Shown here: piece by piece, positions 26,311-34,142 of the stretch
Numbering within the stretch: position 1 is the first letter of the stretch
How the letters are laid out: each line of letters opens with the position of its first letter
Assembly (NCBI GenBank): GCA_028821575.1
Contig: JAPPFW010000071.1
Coordinates: 1-64,000 of the forward strand
DNA length: 64,000 nucleotides
Direction of reading: 5' to 3'
DNA from: a bacterium
Lineage (GTDB): Bacteria > Actinomycetota > Acidimicrobiia > Spongiisociales > Spongiisociaceae
Notes under the pieces: generated by a model
The model's input: only the letters and a program-made list of their open reading frames with translations
Database searches by the model: none
Told to the model about the DNA's origin: nothing
Made by a program: the position numbers and the translations under genes

Positions 26311-27393
26311 GGTGCCTCTGTGTTTGTCAAGCGGCCTTTGGTCGCGCTCGGGCGACACTGGATCGGTGGTGTCCGTCGGCGAGCATGAGGCGCCAGACGC
26401 GTGATGCGATCTTGCGTTTAAGGCAGCGCATTGCTGCTTTGTGGGTCTTGCCCTCGTTGATCTTGCGGTCGTAGTAACGACGTCCGGCGCTGTTACGCAT
26501 CCGGACCTGGGTGAGGGCGACGAGATGCAGAGCCGAGTTCAGTTTGCGGTCACCGCTGCGTGACAGCCGGTGGACGGCCCGATGACCGGAGGAGACCTCT
26601 ACGGGTGCGACGCCGGCGTAGTTGGCGAACGCGTCGGCGTTGGGGAACCGAGAAGCTCTGCCGCAGCGGCCGATCAGGCGAACGGCCAGCACCGGTCCGA
26701 TCCCGTCAACCTCGAGCAGCTGTGTGGGATAGTCCTGAAGCGCTCCGGTCATCTGGGTGGTGACCGCCCCCAGCCGGGTATCGATACTCCGGATCTCGAG
26801 TACCAGGTCCCACGCGAGGGCTTTGCGGGTCGCCTCTGGTGGTGCCTTGGGGCGGACCTCTGGGGAGAAGCGTCGCAGCTGTGTTGGCCTTGAGCGCCGT
26901 CGGTGCACCACCTGGAATCAGGTCTCCCACACAGGGCATGGAGCTGGTTGACTGAGCGGACCCGCTGAGCTGCCAGGTTCGCCCTCCGCTCCCCCGCATC
27001 AGGGCAAAACACCACTGCTATGTCCTCTGCGGCGACTACCGAAGCGTCGCCCCGTGGCGCTGCAACGCTCGCGGCCGCAGCAGCGTCGATCACGTCGTCT
27101 TTTGCGTCGCCCGCCCCGAGACAGCTCACGCACCCGGGCGGTCGCGGCCCTCGACGCGTCGAGCACGACCTCGTCGGGGGCCACAAGCCACTGGGCTAGG
27201 TGACAACCTAGACCCCGGGCGTTCTCTACCGCCCATCGGCGCTCCCCGAACTGGCGGGCCCAGCGCAACAGCTGCCGGTAACCGCCGATGGTGGCATCTA
27301 CTTGCATGTCAAGGTCGACACCGACGTGTTCGTGACCGCGTCCACTGCCGTAGCAGCCTGGCTGCCCTTGTGTGGATCAACTCCGACAATCAT
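26311..27393 (-). mobile_element. decayed IS110-family element, copy 1
   Basis: Homology with copy 2 (28446) begins at the shared GGTGCCTCTGTG at 26311 and runs through the transposase C-terminus. The transposase start is near 27393. The element has lost a continuous transposase frame. The upstream end was not located, because the region beyond 27393 is occupied by the toxin gene. Confidence 0.75.
26327..27393 (-). pseudogene. IS110-family transposase with several frameshifts
   Basis: Pieces of one transposase lie in different minus-strand frames. The start MIVGVDPHKGSQ (27393) carries the first DEDD aspartate; then RWAVENARGLGCHLAQWL with the Glu; then KDDVIDAAAAASVA; then an intact 194-residue C-terminal frame (26327-26911) with LLEVDGIGPVLAVRLIG, AGVAPVEVSSGH and RKLNSALH of the Transposase_20 domain. 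At least three frame changes and one stop (near 27307) separate them. It is inactive. Confidence 0.85.
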
Positions 27394-27411
27394 GCTCCAG
27401 GTCCTTTGGTC

Positions 27412-28011
27412 TCAGAGGAAATGGGACACCGCGGTCGGCATGCCGACTTCGAGACCCACCAACGGGGAATCACGCCTCAATTTCGCATGCTCCCGCACCT
27501 GTTCGATAGTGGACAAGACTTCGGGGTTCAGTTTCTCCAACTCGGTACGCGTATCGCGGTGTTGGTCGGCAACGGTCTTCTTCTTTCCCGCTGGTGGGTT
27601 CCCTTCGCTTCGTTCGAGGGGTCCCGTTCGGTCTCGAATCCAGTCTGTGAGAGCGTCTAGGGTCAGCGTCCCGGAGGCAACTTGGACGACTGTATTGAAG
27701 GCTTCCTCCGGTGGCGACAGGTCCAGGTCCAACCCGTTGGTATTCAAGAACTGGAGGGTGGCTAGTACCGCTACCCGCTTGTTACCATCGATGAAGGCAT
27801 GGTTGCGGGCAAGGCCGAATAGCAACGAGGCGGCCTTCGATTCGATGCTGGGGTAGAACTCCTCTCCCCCGAAGCTCGCGAACGGACGCGCAACCGCCGA
27901 ATCGGCCAGGCCGAGGTCCGTGACCCGAATGAGGGCATCTACCTCGAGCGCGAGCACCTCGCTGGCAATGGCGAGCACTTCATCGAGCTCAAGGTAGATC
28001 ACCTCAGCCAT
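27412..28011 (-). CDS. doc: Doc-family toxin (Fic fold) with C-terminal extension
   Basis: A 199-residue Doc/Fic protein. The nucleotide-transfer motif HAFIDGNKRVA (H71-x3-D75-G-N-K-R) is intact, and the preceding EEFYPSIESKAASLLFGLARN is typical of Doc. Doc of phage P1 phosphorylates EF-Tu and has about 126 residues; here a charged tail of about 70 residues follows the Fic core. The ATG overlaps the upstream antitoxin gene by 8 bases, so the two are coupled. The partner is a ribbon-helix-helix protein rather than Phd. The pair lies between two IS110 copies. Confidence 0.88.
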   Translation of the reverse strand: MAEVIYLELDEVLAIASEVLALEVDALIRVTDLGLADSAVARPFASFGGEEFYPSIESKAASLLFGLARNHAFIDGNKRVAVLATLQFLNTNGLDLDLSPPEEAFNTVVQVASGTLTLDALTDWIRDRTGPLERSEGNPPAGKKKTVADQHRDTRTELEKLNPEVLSTIEQVREHAKLRRDSPLVGLEVGMPTAVSHFL

Positions 28012-28231
28012 CCGCCAACATACCCAACAACTCCTTGTGCCGCTCGAGATTCCTCTTCAGCCTCTCTTGGAACTTCGGGTCGCGGCGTCGCCTGTCCACA
28101 TGCTCCGTAAGAGCGTCGCGGATGAGGTCGCTCACGGTCGTACCCTCGACCTCCGCGACAGTCCGCGCTTTGTTGGCGAGATCCTCGTCCATGCGCAGTG
28201 TCATACTCTTCGTGCTACCTTGCGGTGCCAT
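28004..28231 (-). CDS. ribbon-helix-helix antitoxin
   Basis: A 75-residue protein. KSMTLRMDEDLANKARTVAE and TTVSDLIRDALTEHV match the CopG/RHH DNA-binding fold, followed by a basic C-terminus that would contact the toxin. ATG at 28231 has AGGAGG upstream. The perfect palindrome at 28272-28296 lies 41 bases upstream and is the likely operator for autorepression by the antitoxin or antitoxin-toxin complex. Confidence 0.87.
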   Translation of the reverse strand: MAPQGSTKSMTLRMDEDLANKARTVAEVEGTTVSDLIRDALTEHVDRRRRDPKFQERLKRNLERHKELLGMLADG

Positions 28232-28271
28232 TTGGCGTCCTCCTGCGGTGGTGTTCGTGTCCTGACCACAA

Positions 28272-28296
28272 GCTTAGCCACCAGTGGTGGCTAAGC
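28272..28296. promoter_or_regulatory. perfect 25-bp operator palindrome of the toxin-antitoxin operon
   Basis: Arms GCTTAGCCACCA (28272-28283) and its exact complement (28285-28296) flank a single central base. It sits 41-65 bases upstream of the antitoxin start, overlapping where the promoter must lie. Ribbon-helix-helix antitoxins bind such twofold sites to repress their own operon. Confidence 0.75.
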
Positions 28297-28445
28297 ATCT
28301 AGATATCTGGATACCGAACTAGTGGACGCTTCGCTGAACACTCGTACTTGTACGGTCCTCTCGGCTTGGGTGCGGGTCTGACCCGCGCGTAATCCGGCGT
28401 GTTGAGTGCCTTTGTGGGGATCTGTCGGCCTGTCCCCCGGTCCGC

Positions 28446-28860
28446 GGTGCCTCTGTGTCTGTCAAGCCGCCTCTGGTCGAGATCTGTTGGCGTGGGGTCG
28501 TTGTCGTTCGTCGGCGAGCATGAGCCGCCAGACACACGACGCGATCTTGCGTTTGAGGCATCTCATTGCGGCCTTGTGGGTCTTGCCCTCGTTGACCTTG
28601 CGGTCGTAGTAGTGCCGTCCCGCGCTGTTACGCATCCGGACCTGGGTGACAGCGACGAGATGCAGAGCCGAGTTCAGTTTCCGGTCACCGCCGCGTGACA
28701 AGCGGTGGACGGCCCGCTCGCCGGAGGAGACCTCTATTTGTGCGACGCTGGCATAGTTGGCGAACGCGTCGGGGCTGGGGAACCGAGAAGCCCGTCCGCA
28801 GCGGCCGATGAGCCGAGCGGCTAACACCGGTCCGATACCGTCGACCTCGAGCCGGCGGCT
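28446..28860 (-). mobile_element. IS110-family element, copy 2, 5'-truncated
   Basis: The same orientation and end as copy 1 (GGTGCCTCTGTG at 28446). The transposase C-terminal frame (from stop 28462) keeps LEVDGIGPVLAARLIG, SVAQIEVSSGE and RKLNSALH, but ends abruptly near 28855 where IS3-type sequence begins. Only about the last 130 transposase residues remain. Confidence 0.8.
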
Positions 28861-28863
28861 TCC

Positions 28864-29399
28864 ATGTGTCGAGTTCAAGAAACCGCCCGCGGTCGTCCTC
28901 GACGTGTTCAGCCGCCGGTCGTCGGCTGGTCCATCGACCGATCGGCCACCTCGGCGCTGGTCACCTCCGCCCTGGGTATGGCGATCAGCAACCGCCAACC
29001 GGACCCAGAGACGGTCATCCACTCAGACCAGGGCACCCCCTTCACCTCCTGGGCGTTCACCGACCGGGCCAACCAGTCCGGTCTCGTTCCCTCGATCGGT
29101 GTCCGTCGGGGACTGTTTCGATTAACGCCCTGATGGAATCGTTTTCGGCTCGGATGCAGGTCGAACTCCTATACCGGAGGCGATGGCGCACCCGAATCGA
29201 GTTAGCCAACGCTATCTTCGAATACCTCGAAATCTTCCACAACAGGCAACGACGCCACACCACCCTCGGGATGCGAACACCGATCGAATACGAGAGAATC
29301 CACCACGACAACAACCCAACCGTCGCACCACTGATCCAAGTGAGCTGACTCCACAAGACCCGGTCACCATCACTCTCCGGCAAACCCGGGGCGGTTCAC
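28864..29399 (+). mobile_element. IS3-family remnant (transposase OrfB C-terminal part)
   Basis: Pieces of an rve-type transposase appear in shifting plus-strand frames: VVLDVFSRR, then VVGWSIDRSATSALV and VIHSDQGTPFTSWAF, then NALMESFSARMQVELLY and HNRQRRHTTLGMRTPIEYE, ending at 29348. The second Asp and the Glu of the DDE triad are visible; the N-terminus and first Asp are missing. The right end AACCCGGGGCGGTTCA (29384-29399) is a usual IS3-type terminal repeat. It is inactive. Confidence 0.8.
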
Positions 29400-29455
29400 C
29401 CGGGCAGTTCAACCAATGTGGGTGGACCGCGGAGTCTAGGGCGTTAGGTGAGGGC

Positions 29456-30739
29456 CTATTGACTCGATCCGTGGATACCGCTGGTCCACAGGCGATCCAC
29501 CGGCAGGGCGATGATGCCGGCGTCCCCGTCCTTGTAGCGAATGCTGTGAGGACCGGTGTAGAGCACGACTCCGGCGGTGAACCGATCACCAAGCGCGTCG
29601 CGCAGTACGCGCAAGCCACGCCGGTCCTTGGCATGGATCCTGGAGCCGGACTTCACCTCGATACCGACCACCGAGCCGTCCCGGCCGTCCTCTACAACGA
29701 TGTCGACCTCGGCGCCGTGGTGTGTCCGCCAGTAGCCGACATGAGGCCGGTGTTCCATCCAGGATGCCTGTTTGAGTACCTCCCCGACGACGAAAGTCTC
29801 AAGCAGATGGCCGAACTGTTGAAGGGCCGCCGGGTCGTGGGCCGACAGTTTGTCCGGCGGGAGACGTAGCAGCCTTGCAGCCAGACCCGAGTCCACCATG
29901 TGGAGTTTGGGCCGCGACCCGGTCGCCGAACGCAGGGTCCTGCCCCAGGCAGGCAGCAACCGCACCAGGAAAGCGGCCTCGAACAACTTCACGTAGTCGG
30001 ATGCAGTGCTGGCAGCAAGCCCTACCGACCGACCTGCGCTCGACATGTTGAGAACCTGAGCCGTCTGCGATGCGAGGCGCACGAGCAGCGGTGCGAGCGC
30101 GGCAGGCTGCCGCACACGTCCCTCCTCCAAGAGGTCCCGCTCCAGGCAGAGGGCCAGGTAGTCGTCGAACCAGCGGGCCCGCGCCGCCTCGGTGCGCGCC
30201 AAAGCCAACGGGAATCCGCCTCTGACGATGAGTTCCGTGTACCGGTCCCGCGTAGTCGCAGACGCGTCCGGGGATACGGTCGCACCAGGATCATCCAACA
30301 GCGCCTCGACCAGACTCCCCCTAGTACCGCCGATCTCACCCTGTGACAGCGGAAGGATCTCCAGCCGGTGCAGCCGACCGGTAAGCGACTGCGAGGCGAG
30401 CGGTAGGGAATCGAAGCGCGTAGAACCGGCAAGCACGAACCGGCCAGCCGACCCGTCACGGTTCAACTCGGCCTTTATAGAGTCCAGCAGGACCGGGACA
30501 TACTGGTACTCGTCGATGAATACCGGTCCGCGGCCTGAGACGAAGAGCCCGGGATCGTCACCGACCGCCGACCGCACAGCCGGGTCGTCGAGATCGACCA
30601 AGCGACCGCCGTAACGGTCGGCCAGTATCCGCAGGAGCGTCGACTTGCCGACCGAGCGCGGACCCTGGAGCAACACCACAGGCGACTCGGCCATGCGGCT
30701 GACGGCGATCTTCTCCAACCGACGATTGACCAAGTCCAT
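29456..30739 (-). CDS. AAA ATPase with DUF4143 domain
   Basis: A 427-residue ATPase of the AAA_14-DUF4143 type. Walker A is GPRSVGKST (residues 26-34), Walker B VFIDEYQYVP, sensor LAGSTRFD. A DUF4143 region follows (RYTELIVRGGFPLA; LMHMVDSGLAARLL-like LHMVDSGLAARLL), then a nuclease-like C-terminal segment YWRTHHGAEVDIVVED with conserved Glu/Asp and VGIEVKSG, similar to a PD-(D/E)xK core. Such proteins are common accessory genes of archaea and actinobacteria; function is not established. It lies at the right flank of the IS/toxin zone. Confidence 0.88.
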   Translation of the reverse strand: MDLVNRRLEKIAVSRMAESPVVLLQGPRSVGKSTLLRILADRYGGRLVDLDDPAVRSAVGDDPGLFVSGRGPVFIDEYQYVPVLLDSIKAELNRDGSAGRFVLAGSTRFDSLPLASQSLTGRLHRLEILPLSQGEIGGTRGSLVEALLDDPGATVSPDASATTRDRYTELIVRGGFPLALARTEAARARWFDDYLALCLERDLLEEGRVRQPAALAPLLVRLASQTAQVLNMSSAGRSVGLAASTASDYVKLFEAAFLVRLLPAWGRTLRSATGSRPKLHMVDSGLAARLLRLPPDKLSAHDPAALQQFGHLLETFVVGEVLKQASWMEHRPHVGYWRTHHGAEVDIVVEDGRDGSVVGIEVKSGSRIHAKDRRGLRVLRDALGDRFTAGVVLYTGPHSIRYKDGDAGIIALPVDRLWTSGIHGSSQ

Positions 30740-30871
30740 GGTGCGACACCCCTGCCGTGAATTTCCATATCATTCTACCGTGATATTTCTGGTGATTCTA
30801 CCGGGAAATCTACTAGTGACTTCCCGTGATTCAGATCATTCGCCAAACATCCAGGGATGTCGTCCGTCCGC

Positions 30872-31657
30872 TCATTCGCTGCTCGAACGGTCCGGAGTAT
30901 GCTCAGGCAGTTCTGGATCGGTTGCACGGGGGGATCTCGTAAGCGGTGAGGAGATGTACTTCGCCCCTCCCTGCCTATAGATCTTGGCCGGCCTCCCCCC
31001 TCCTGCTTGGGGGTCAGTGCGGCTTCCGGTCGAACGCAGGTATCCAGGAGTCCTCGTGACCTTACGGTGGAAGTTGGCCGGCTCAAGTCGTGCGTTCCAC
31101 ACCGCCTCGTAGACCCGTCTCAGCTGGCTGATCGTGAACTCGGGTGGACAGAACTCCGCCGCAAGCGTCGTGTACTCCAGCTTGGAACGCACTCGCTCGA
31201 CCGCCTCCCTGATGATCGTGGCGTGGTCGAAGGCCAACCGGAGGGCGTCGGCTTCGATCATGACCACCGGGAACAGAGCAGCGTCGGCCGCGTCTCCACC
31301 TCCCCGTGGTTCGGGGAGGTTGGCAAGGATGGCCCAGTAAGCGACGGTGACCACCCGCATCCGCGGATCGCGGTCGGGCCTTCCGTACGTACCTAGTTGC
31401 TCCAGATGCTGCGGATGGGCCACGATCCCGGTCTCCTCTTGGAGTTCGCGCAAGGCGGCTGCCTCGAGACCCTCGTCGTCACGCACGAAACCGCCGGGTA
31501 GTGCCCAACGCCTCTTGTACGGATCCTGGCCGCGCCGGACCAGGAGGATCTGCAGCTGGTCATCGACGATGGTGAACGTGACCACGTCGACGGTGACGGC
31601 GAACGGCGGGTACACCCGGGGATCGTATCCGTCGGGAGCCTTCGTGTCACACCCCAT
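30872..31657 (-). CDS. Nudix-winged helix regulator (NrtR-like)
   Basis: A 261-residue protein with a Nudix domain followed by a helix-rich C-terminal segment (QLRRVYEAVWN..NFHRKVTRTPGYL), the layout of NrtR, which senses ADP-ribose and represses NAD-synthesis genes. The Nudix box G56-x5-E-x7-REL-x-EE-x-G77 is intact, so hydrolase activity may remain. The ATG at 31657 is chosen because the longer frame starts in the divergent promoter. The C-terminus adds a basic/Pro tail. It diverges from the vWA-ARPP-like gene, with an inverted repeat between them. Confidence 0.87.
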   Translation of the reverse strand: MGCDTKAPDGYDPRVYPPFAVTVDVVTFTIVDDQLQILLVRRGQDPYKRRWALPGGFVRDDEGLEAAALRELQEETGIVAHPQHLEQLGTYGRPDRDPRMRVVTVAYWAILANLPEPRGGGDAADAALFPVVMIEADALRLAFDHATIIREAVERVRSKLEYTTLAAEFCPPEFTISQLRRVYEAVWNARLEPANFHRKVTRTPGYLRSTGSRTDPQAGGGRPAKIYRQGGAKYISSPLTRSPRATDPELPEHTPDRSSSE

Positions 31658-31720
31658 CCATACAATGATACCAAGTTTGTGTTGACAGGATAAGAACCCA
31701 CCGGGACAAGTATTTGCCAA

Positions 31721-31746
31721 TATGACATTTACTAGTTATTGTCATA
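31721..31746. promoter_or_regulatory. inverted repeat between the Nudix regulator and the vWA gene
   Basis: TATGACA (31721-31727) and TGTCATA (31740-31746) are perfect 7-base arms 12 bases apart, in a locally AT-rich stretch. It lies 64 bases upstream of the regulator and 85 bases upstream of the vWA gene. Divergent placement fits an operator bound by the adjacent Nudix-winged helix protein. Confidence 0.6.
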
Positions 31747-31830
31747 ACGGAATAAACCTGTGCGCTCCGGCGTTATACCTGATACGGGGCCGTTTGCGCA
31801 CCCGAGCCACCCCTGACCAAAGGAGATACA

Positions 31831-33444
31831 TTGACTGACGCGACCGTTACCGAGCCCACCAAGCTCTGGTTCCTTCTCGACCGTTCTGGATCGATGAGCG
31901 CTCTGACCGAGGATGTGATCGGAGGTTTCAACACGTTCGTCGGCGACCAAGCGCAGGAACCCGGACGCGCGCACCTCACCCTCGTACAGTTCGACAGCCA
32001 GGCGCCGTTCGAGATCATCCACGACGCGGCGCGGATCGAAGAGGTCCCACAGCTCACCACCGACATCTACCGCCCACGAGGAGGTACCCCCCTACTAGAT
32101 GCGATCGGTGATCTCATCGAACACGCGGACCGGCGCATCGACGCCAGAGCCAGGCAGGATCAACCCGCGGAGGACCAGTTGGTGGTGATCTTCAGCGACG
32201 GGATGGAGAACGCGTCCAGCCGGTACGACCGCGCGAGGGTGGCGGGGCTGATCAGCAAGCGCCAGGAAGCCGGCTGGGAGTTCGTGTTCATGGGCGCCAA
32301 CCAGGACAGCTACCTCCAAGCAGGCCGCATCGGCGTCTCCCGGGAGAGCATCTCCAACTTCGCCGCCACGGAGGTGGGCACTGCGGCGGCGTTCCAGTCG
32401 ATCTCGCGGGCCACCAAGGAGTATCGCGGCAAGACCAGGATCGAACGGACGCGAGACTCCGGCACCTTCTTCGGCGGAACCCGTGAAGCGGAGGCCGCGA
32501 TGCGCCGGCGAGGCGGATCGGCCGGGGTCGTCCCTGAGCCGCACCAGGGCATCCCGAACCTGGAGCGGGCCGCGGTAGGCCGGCCCATCATCCGTCTCGG
32601 GGTCTCTTTCTTCCCGGTGTACCTTCCGGAGAACGACCTCCCGGAGATCGCCACCGGCAAGGACTCGGGCCTCGTCATCGAGGAGCTACCCGCCTCGACG
32701 GTTCCGTTCCTCGGGGTGACAAATCCGACTGGCCTGCCGATCCTGGTTCCGGAGGGAGAACAGTTCGTCGGCGGTCTCCAGGATCGGGTCCTGAACACGA
32801 GCGTCCTGGTCGCTCCCTCCACCTCCTTCGACATACCGGTGTCATGCCTCGAGCAGGGCCGGTGGGGTGACCGTCGCGGCTTCGAGCGCGGCCACGCCTA
32901 CGCACCGAGACGGACCCGGAGGGCGAAGAACGCGTCGGTGTTCGACTCGGTACGCCGGGAGGGGTCCCGCCGAAGCGACCAGGCCGCCGTGTGGAACACC
33001 ATCGACCGGGAACTCGCGCACCGGGGGGTCGACTCCCGGACCAGGGCCGCGAGGGACGCCGAGCAGTTCCTCCACCGCGACAGGCAGCGCGCCCGCACGA
33101 TCCGACGCCTCGTGAGGCGGGGACCCTTACCGGGCCAGTGCGGCATCGCGGTTACGCACGGCAGGCGCGTGGTGGCGGTAGAGGTGTTCGGGAACCACGA
33201 CCTATTCGTTCCCCATTGGGAAGGGCTGGTCCGCTCCTACCTGATCGAGCGGCGGACCGCCAACGGCCATCCCTCCGCGACCAGGGTCCTGCACATCATC
33301 GGACGGTTCGCCAAGTCACCGGCACTGGGGAACCGGGGGCTCGGCCTGGGCGCCGAACTGCATGTGAGCGGTCGCCGACTGGTCGGCCAGGCGCTGGTCC
33401 ACGAGGGTGCCATCGTCCACGCGTCCGGTTTCATGATCGGCTGA
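31831..33444 (+). CDS. von Willebrand A domain-ARPP-like fusion protein
   Basis: A 537-residue protein. The start is TTG at 31831 with AAAGGAG 5 bases upstream. The N-terminal vWA domain has the metal site D17-x-S19-x-S21 (DRSGSMS), Thr in RGGTPLLDA and Asp in FSDGMENAS. From about residue 245 it carries a domain with LGVSFFPVYLPENDLP, GLVIEELPASTVPFLGV and LILVPEGEQFVGG-like motifs (ILVPEGEQFVGG), which I recognise as ARPP-1/DUF6569, reported near ADP-ribose-handling enzymes. Together with the divergent NrtR-like regulator this suggests a role in NAD or ADP-ribose metabolism, but no enzyme activity can be read from it. The fusion of these domains is unusual. Confidence 0.75.
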   Translation: MTDATVTEPTKLWFLLDRSGSMSALTEDVIGGFNTFVGDQAQEPGRAHLTLVQFDSQAPFEIIHDAARIEEVPQLTTDIYRPRGGTPLLDAIGDLIEHADRRIDARARQDQPAEDQLVVIFSDGMENASSRYDRARVAGLISKRQEAGWEFVFMGANQDSYLQAGRIGVSRESISNFAATEVGTAAAFQSISRATKEYRGKTRIERTRDSGTFFGGTREAEAAMRRRGGSAGVVPEPHQGIPNLERAAVGRPIIRLGVSFFPVYLPENDLPEIATGKDSGLVIEELPASTVPFLGVTNPTGLPILVPEGEQFVGGLQDRVLNTSVLVAPSTSFDIPVSCLEQGRWGDRRGFERGHAYAPRRTRRAKNASVFDSVRREGSRRSDQAAVWNTIDRELAHRGVDSRTRAARDAEQFLHRDRQRARTIRRLVRRGPLPGQCGIAVTHGRRVVAVEVFGNHDLFVPHWEGLVRSYLIERRTANGHPSATRVLHIIGRFAKSPALGNRGLGLGAELHVSGRRLVGQALVHEGAIVHASGFMIG

Positions 33445-33459
33445 GCGGAAGGTACGACC

Positions 33460-33493
33460 GGGCGGGCGGGGAGATCCGGCTCAACGCCCGCCC
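33460..33493. terminator. GC-rich hairpin between convergent genes
   Basis: GGGCGGGC and GCCCGCCC form perfect 8-base arms around an 18-base loop. Located between the ends of the vWA gene and the convergent XRE-cupin gene; it may serve both. No T tract. Confidence 0.5.
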
Positions 33494-33500
33494 GAAGGGA

Positions 33501-34097
33501 TCAGAATGAAGGCGGTGAGGTAACCACGAGGAACCGGCACCCGGCGGAGCCGGCCGCGGCCATGGTGTGTGGGATGGTGGCCGGATACGTGTACACATCT
33601 CCAGGGGTCAACTCGACCGGCGGTGACCCCTCCAACTCCATACGGAGGCAGCCCTCCAGGACGTAGATGACCTCCTCGCCTTCGTGACCAGCGTTGACGG
33701 TGCCGGTGCCGGGCTCGAACTCCACCTCGTTCGGCTCCATGAGGTGGGAGCCTCCGCGGGTCAGGAACCGTACCGATGCCCCTTCGACGAGCTGGTAGGT
33801 CTCACCCTCCCCGTGACGGACCAGGCTGATGTCCAACCGCTCCTGAGGCTGTAGAAGGCTGTGAGCGGTGGTTTCGAGGGCCTGGGCTACGTTGTGGAGG
33901 GCCATGAGGCTGGGCATAGCCTTCCCGTTCTCGAGCTGGCTGAGAAACGGCTGGGACAAGCCGCAGCGGGAGGCCAACTGCTGGAGCGTGAGCCTCTGCG
34001 CCTTGCGAAGTCTCCTGAGCGCGGCTCCCAGAGTGGCGGCCACCGCCTCCCCGTCGACCCTTCGGGTCTTACTACCGACCGCGGCTGCATCAGTCAT
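33501..34097 (-). CDS. XRE-family regulator with cupin domain
   Basis: A 198-residue transcription factor. The N-terminal helix-turn-helix (QRLTLQQLASRCGLSQPFLSQLENGK, about residues 36-61, written here in parts) is followed by a C-terminal cupin (from about residue 115; HEGEEVIYVLEGC, GDVYTYPATIPHTM) that would bind a small ligand. Such PuuR-like regulators often control amine or nucleobase catabolism. It lies 46 bases downstream of an amidohydrolase on the same strand and may regulate it and the related genes. Confidence 0.92.
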   Translation of the reverse strand: MTDAAAVGSKTRRVDGEAVAATLGAALRRLRKAQRLTLQQLASRCGLSQPFLSQLENGKAMPSLMALHNVAQALETTAHSLLQPQERLDISLVRHGEGETYQLVEGASVRFLTRGGSHLMEPNEVEFEPGTGTVNAGHEGEEVIYVLEGCLRMELEGSPPVELTPGDVYTYPATIPHTMAAAGSAGCRFLVVTSPPSF

Positions 34098-34142
34098 AGC
34101 CCGATGCTACCGCCCGATGGTCGGGGATTCTGCAGCACCTCC

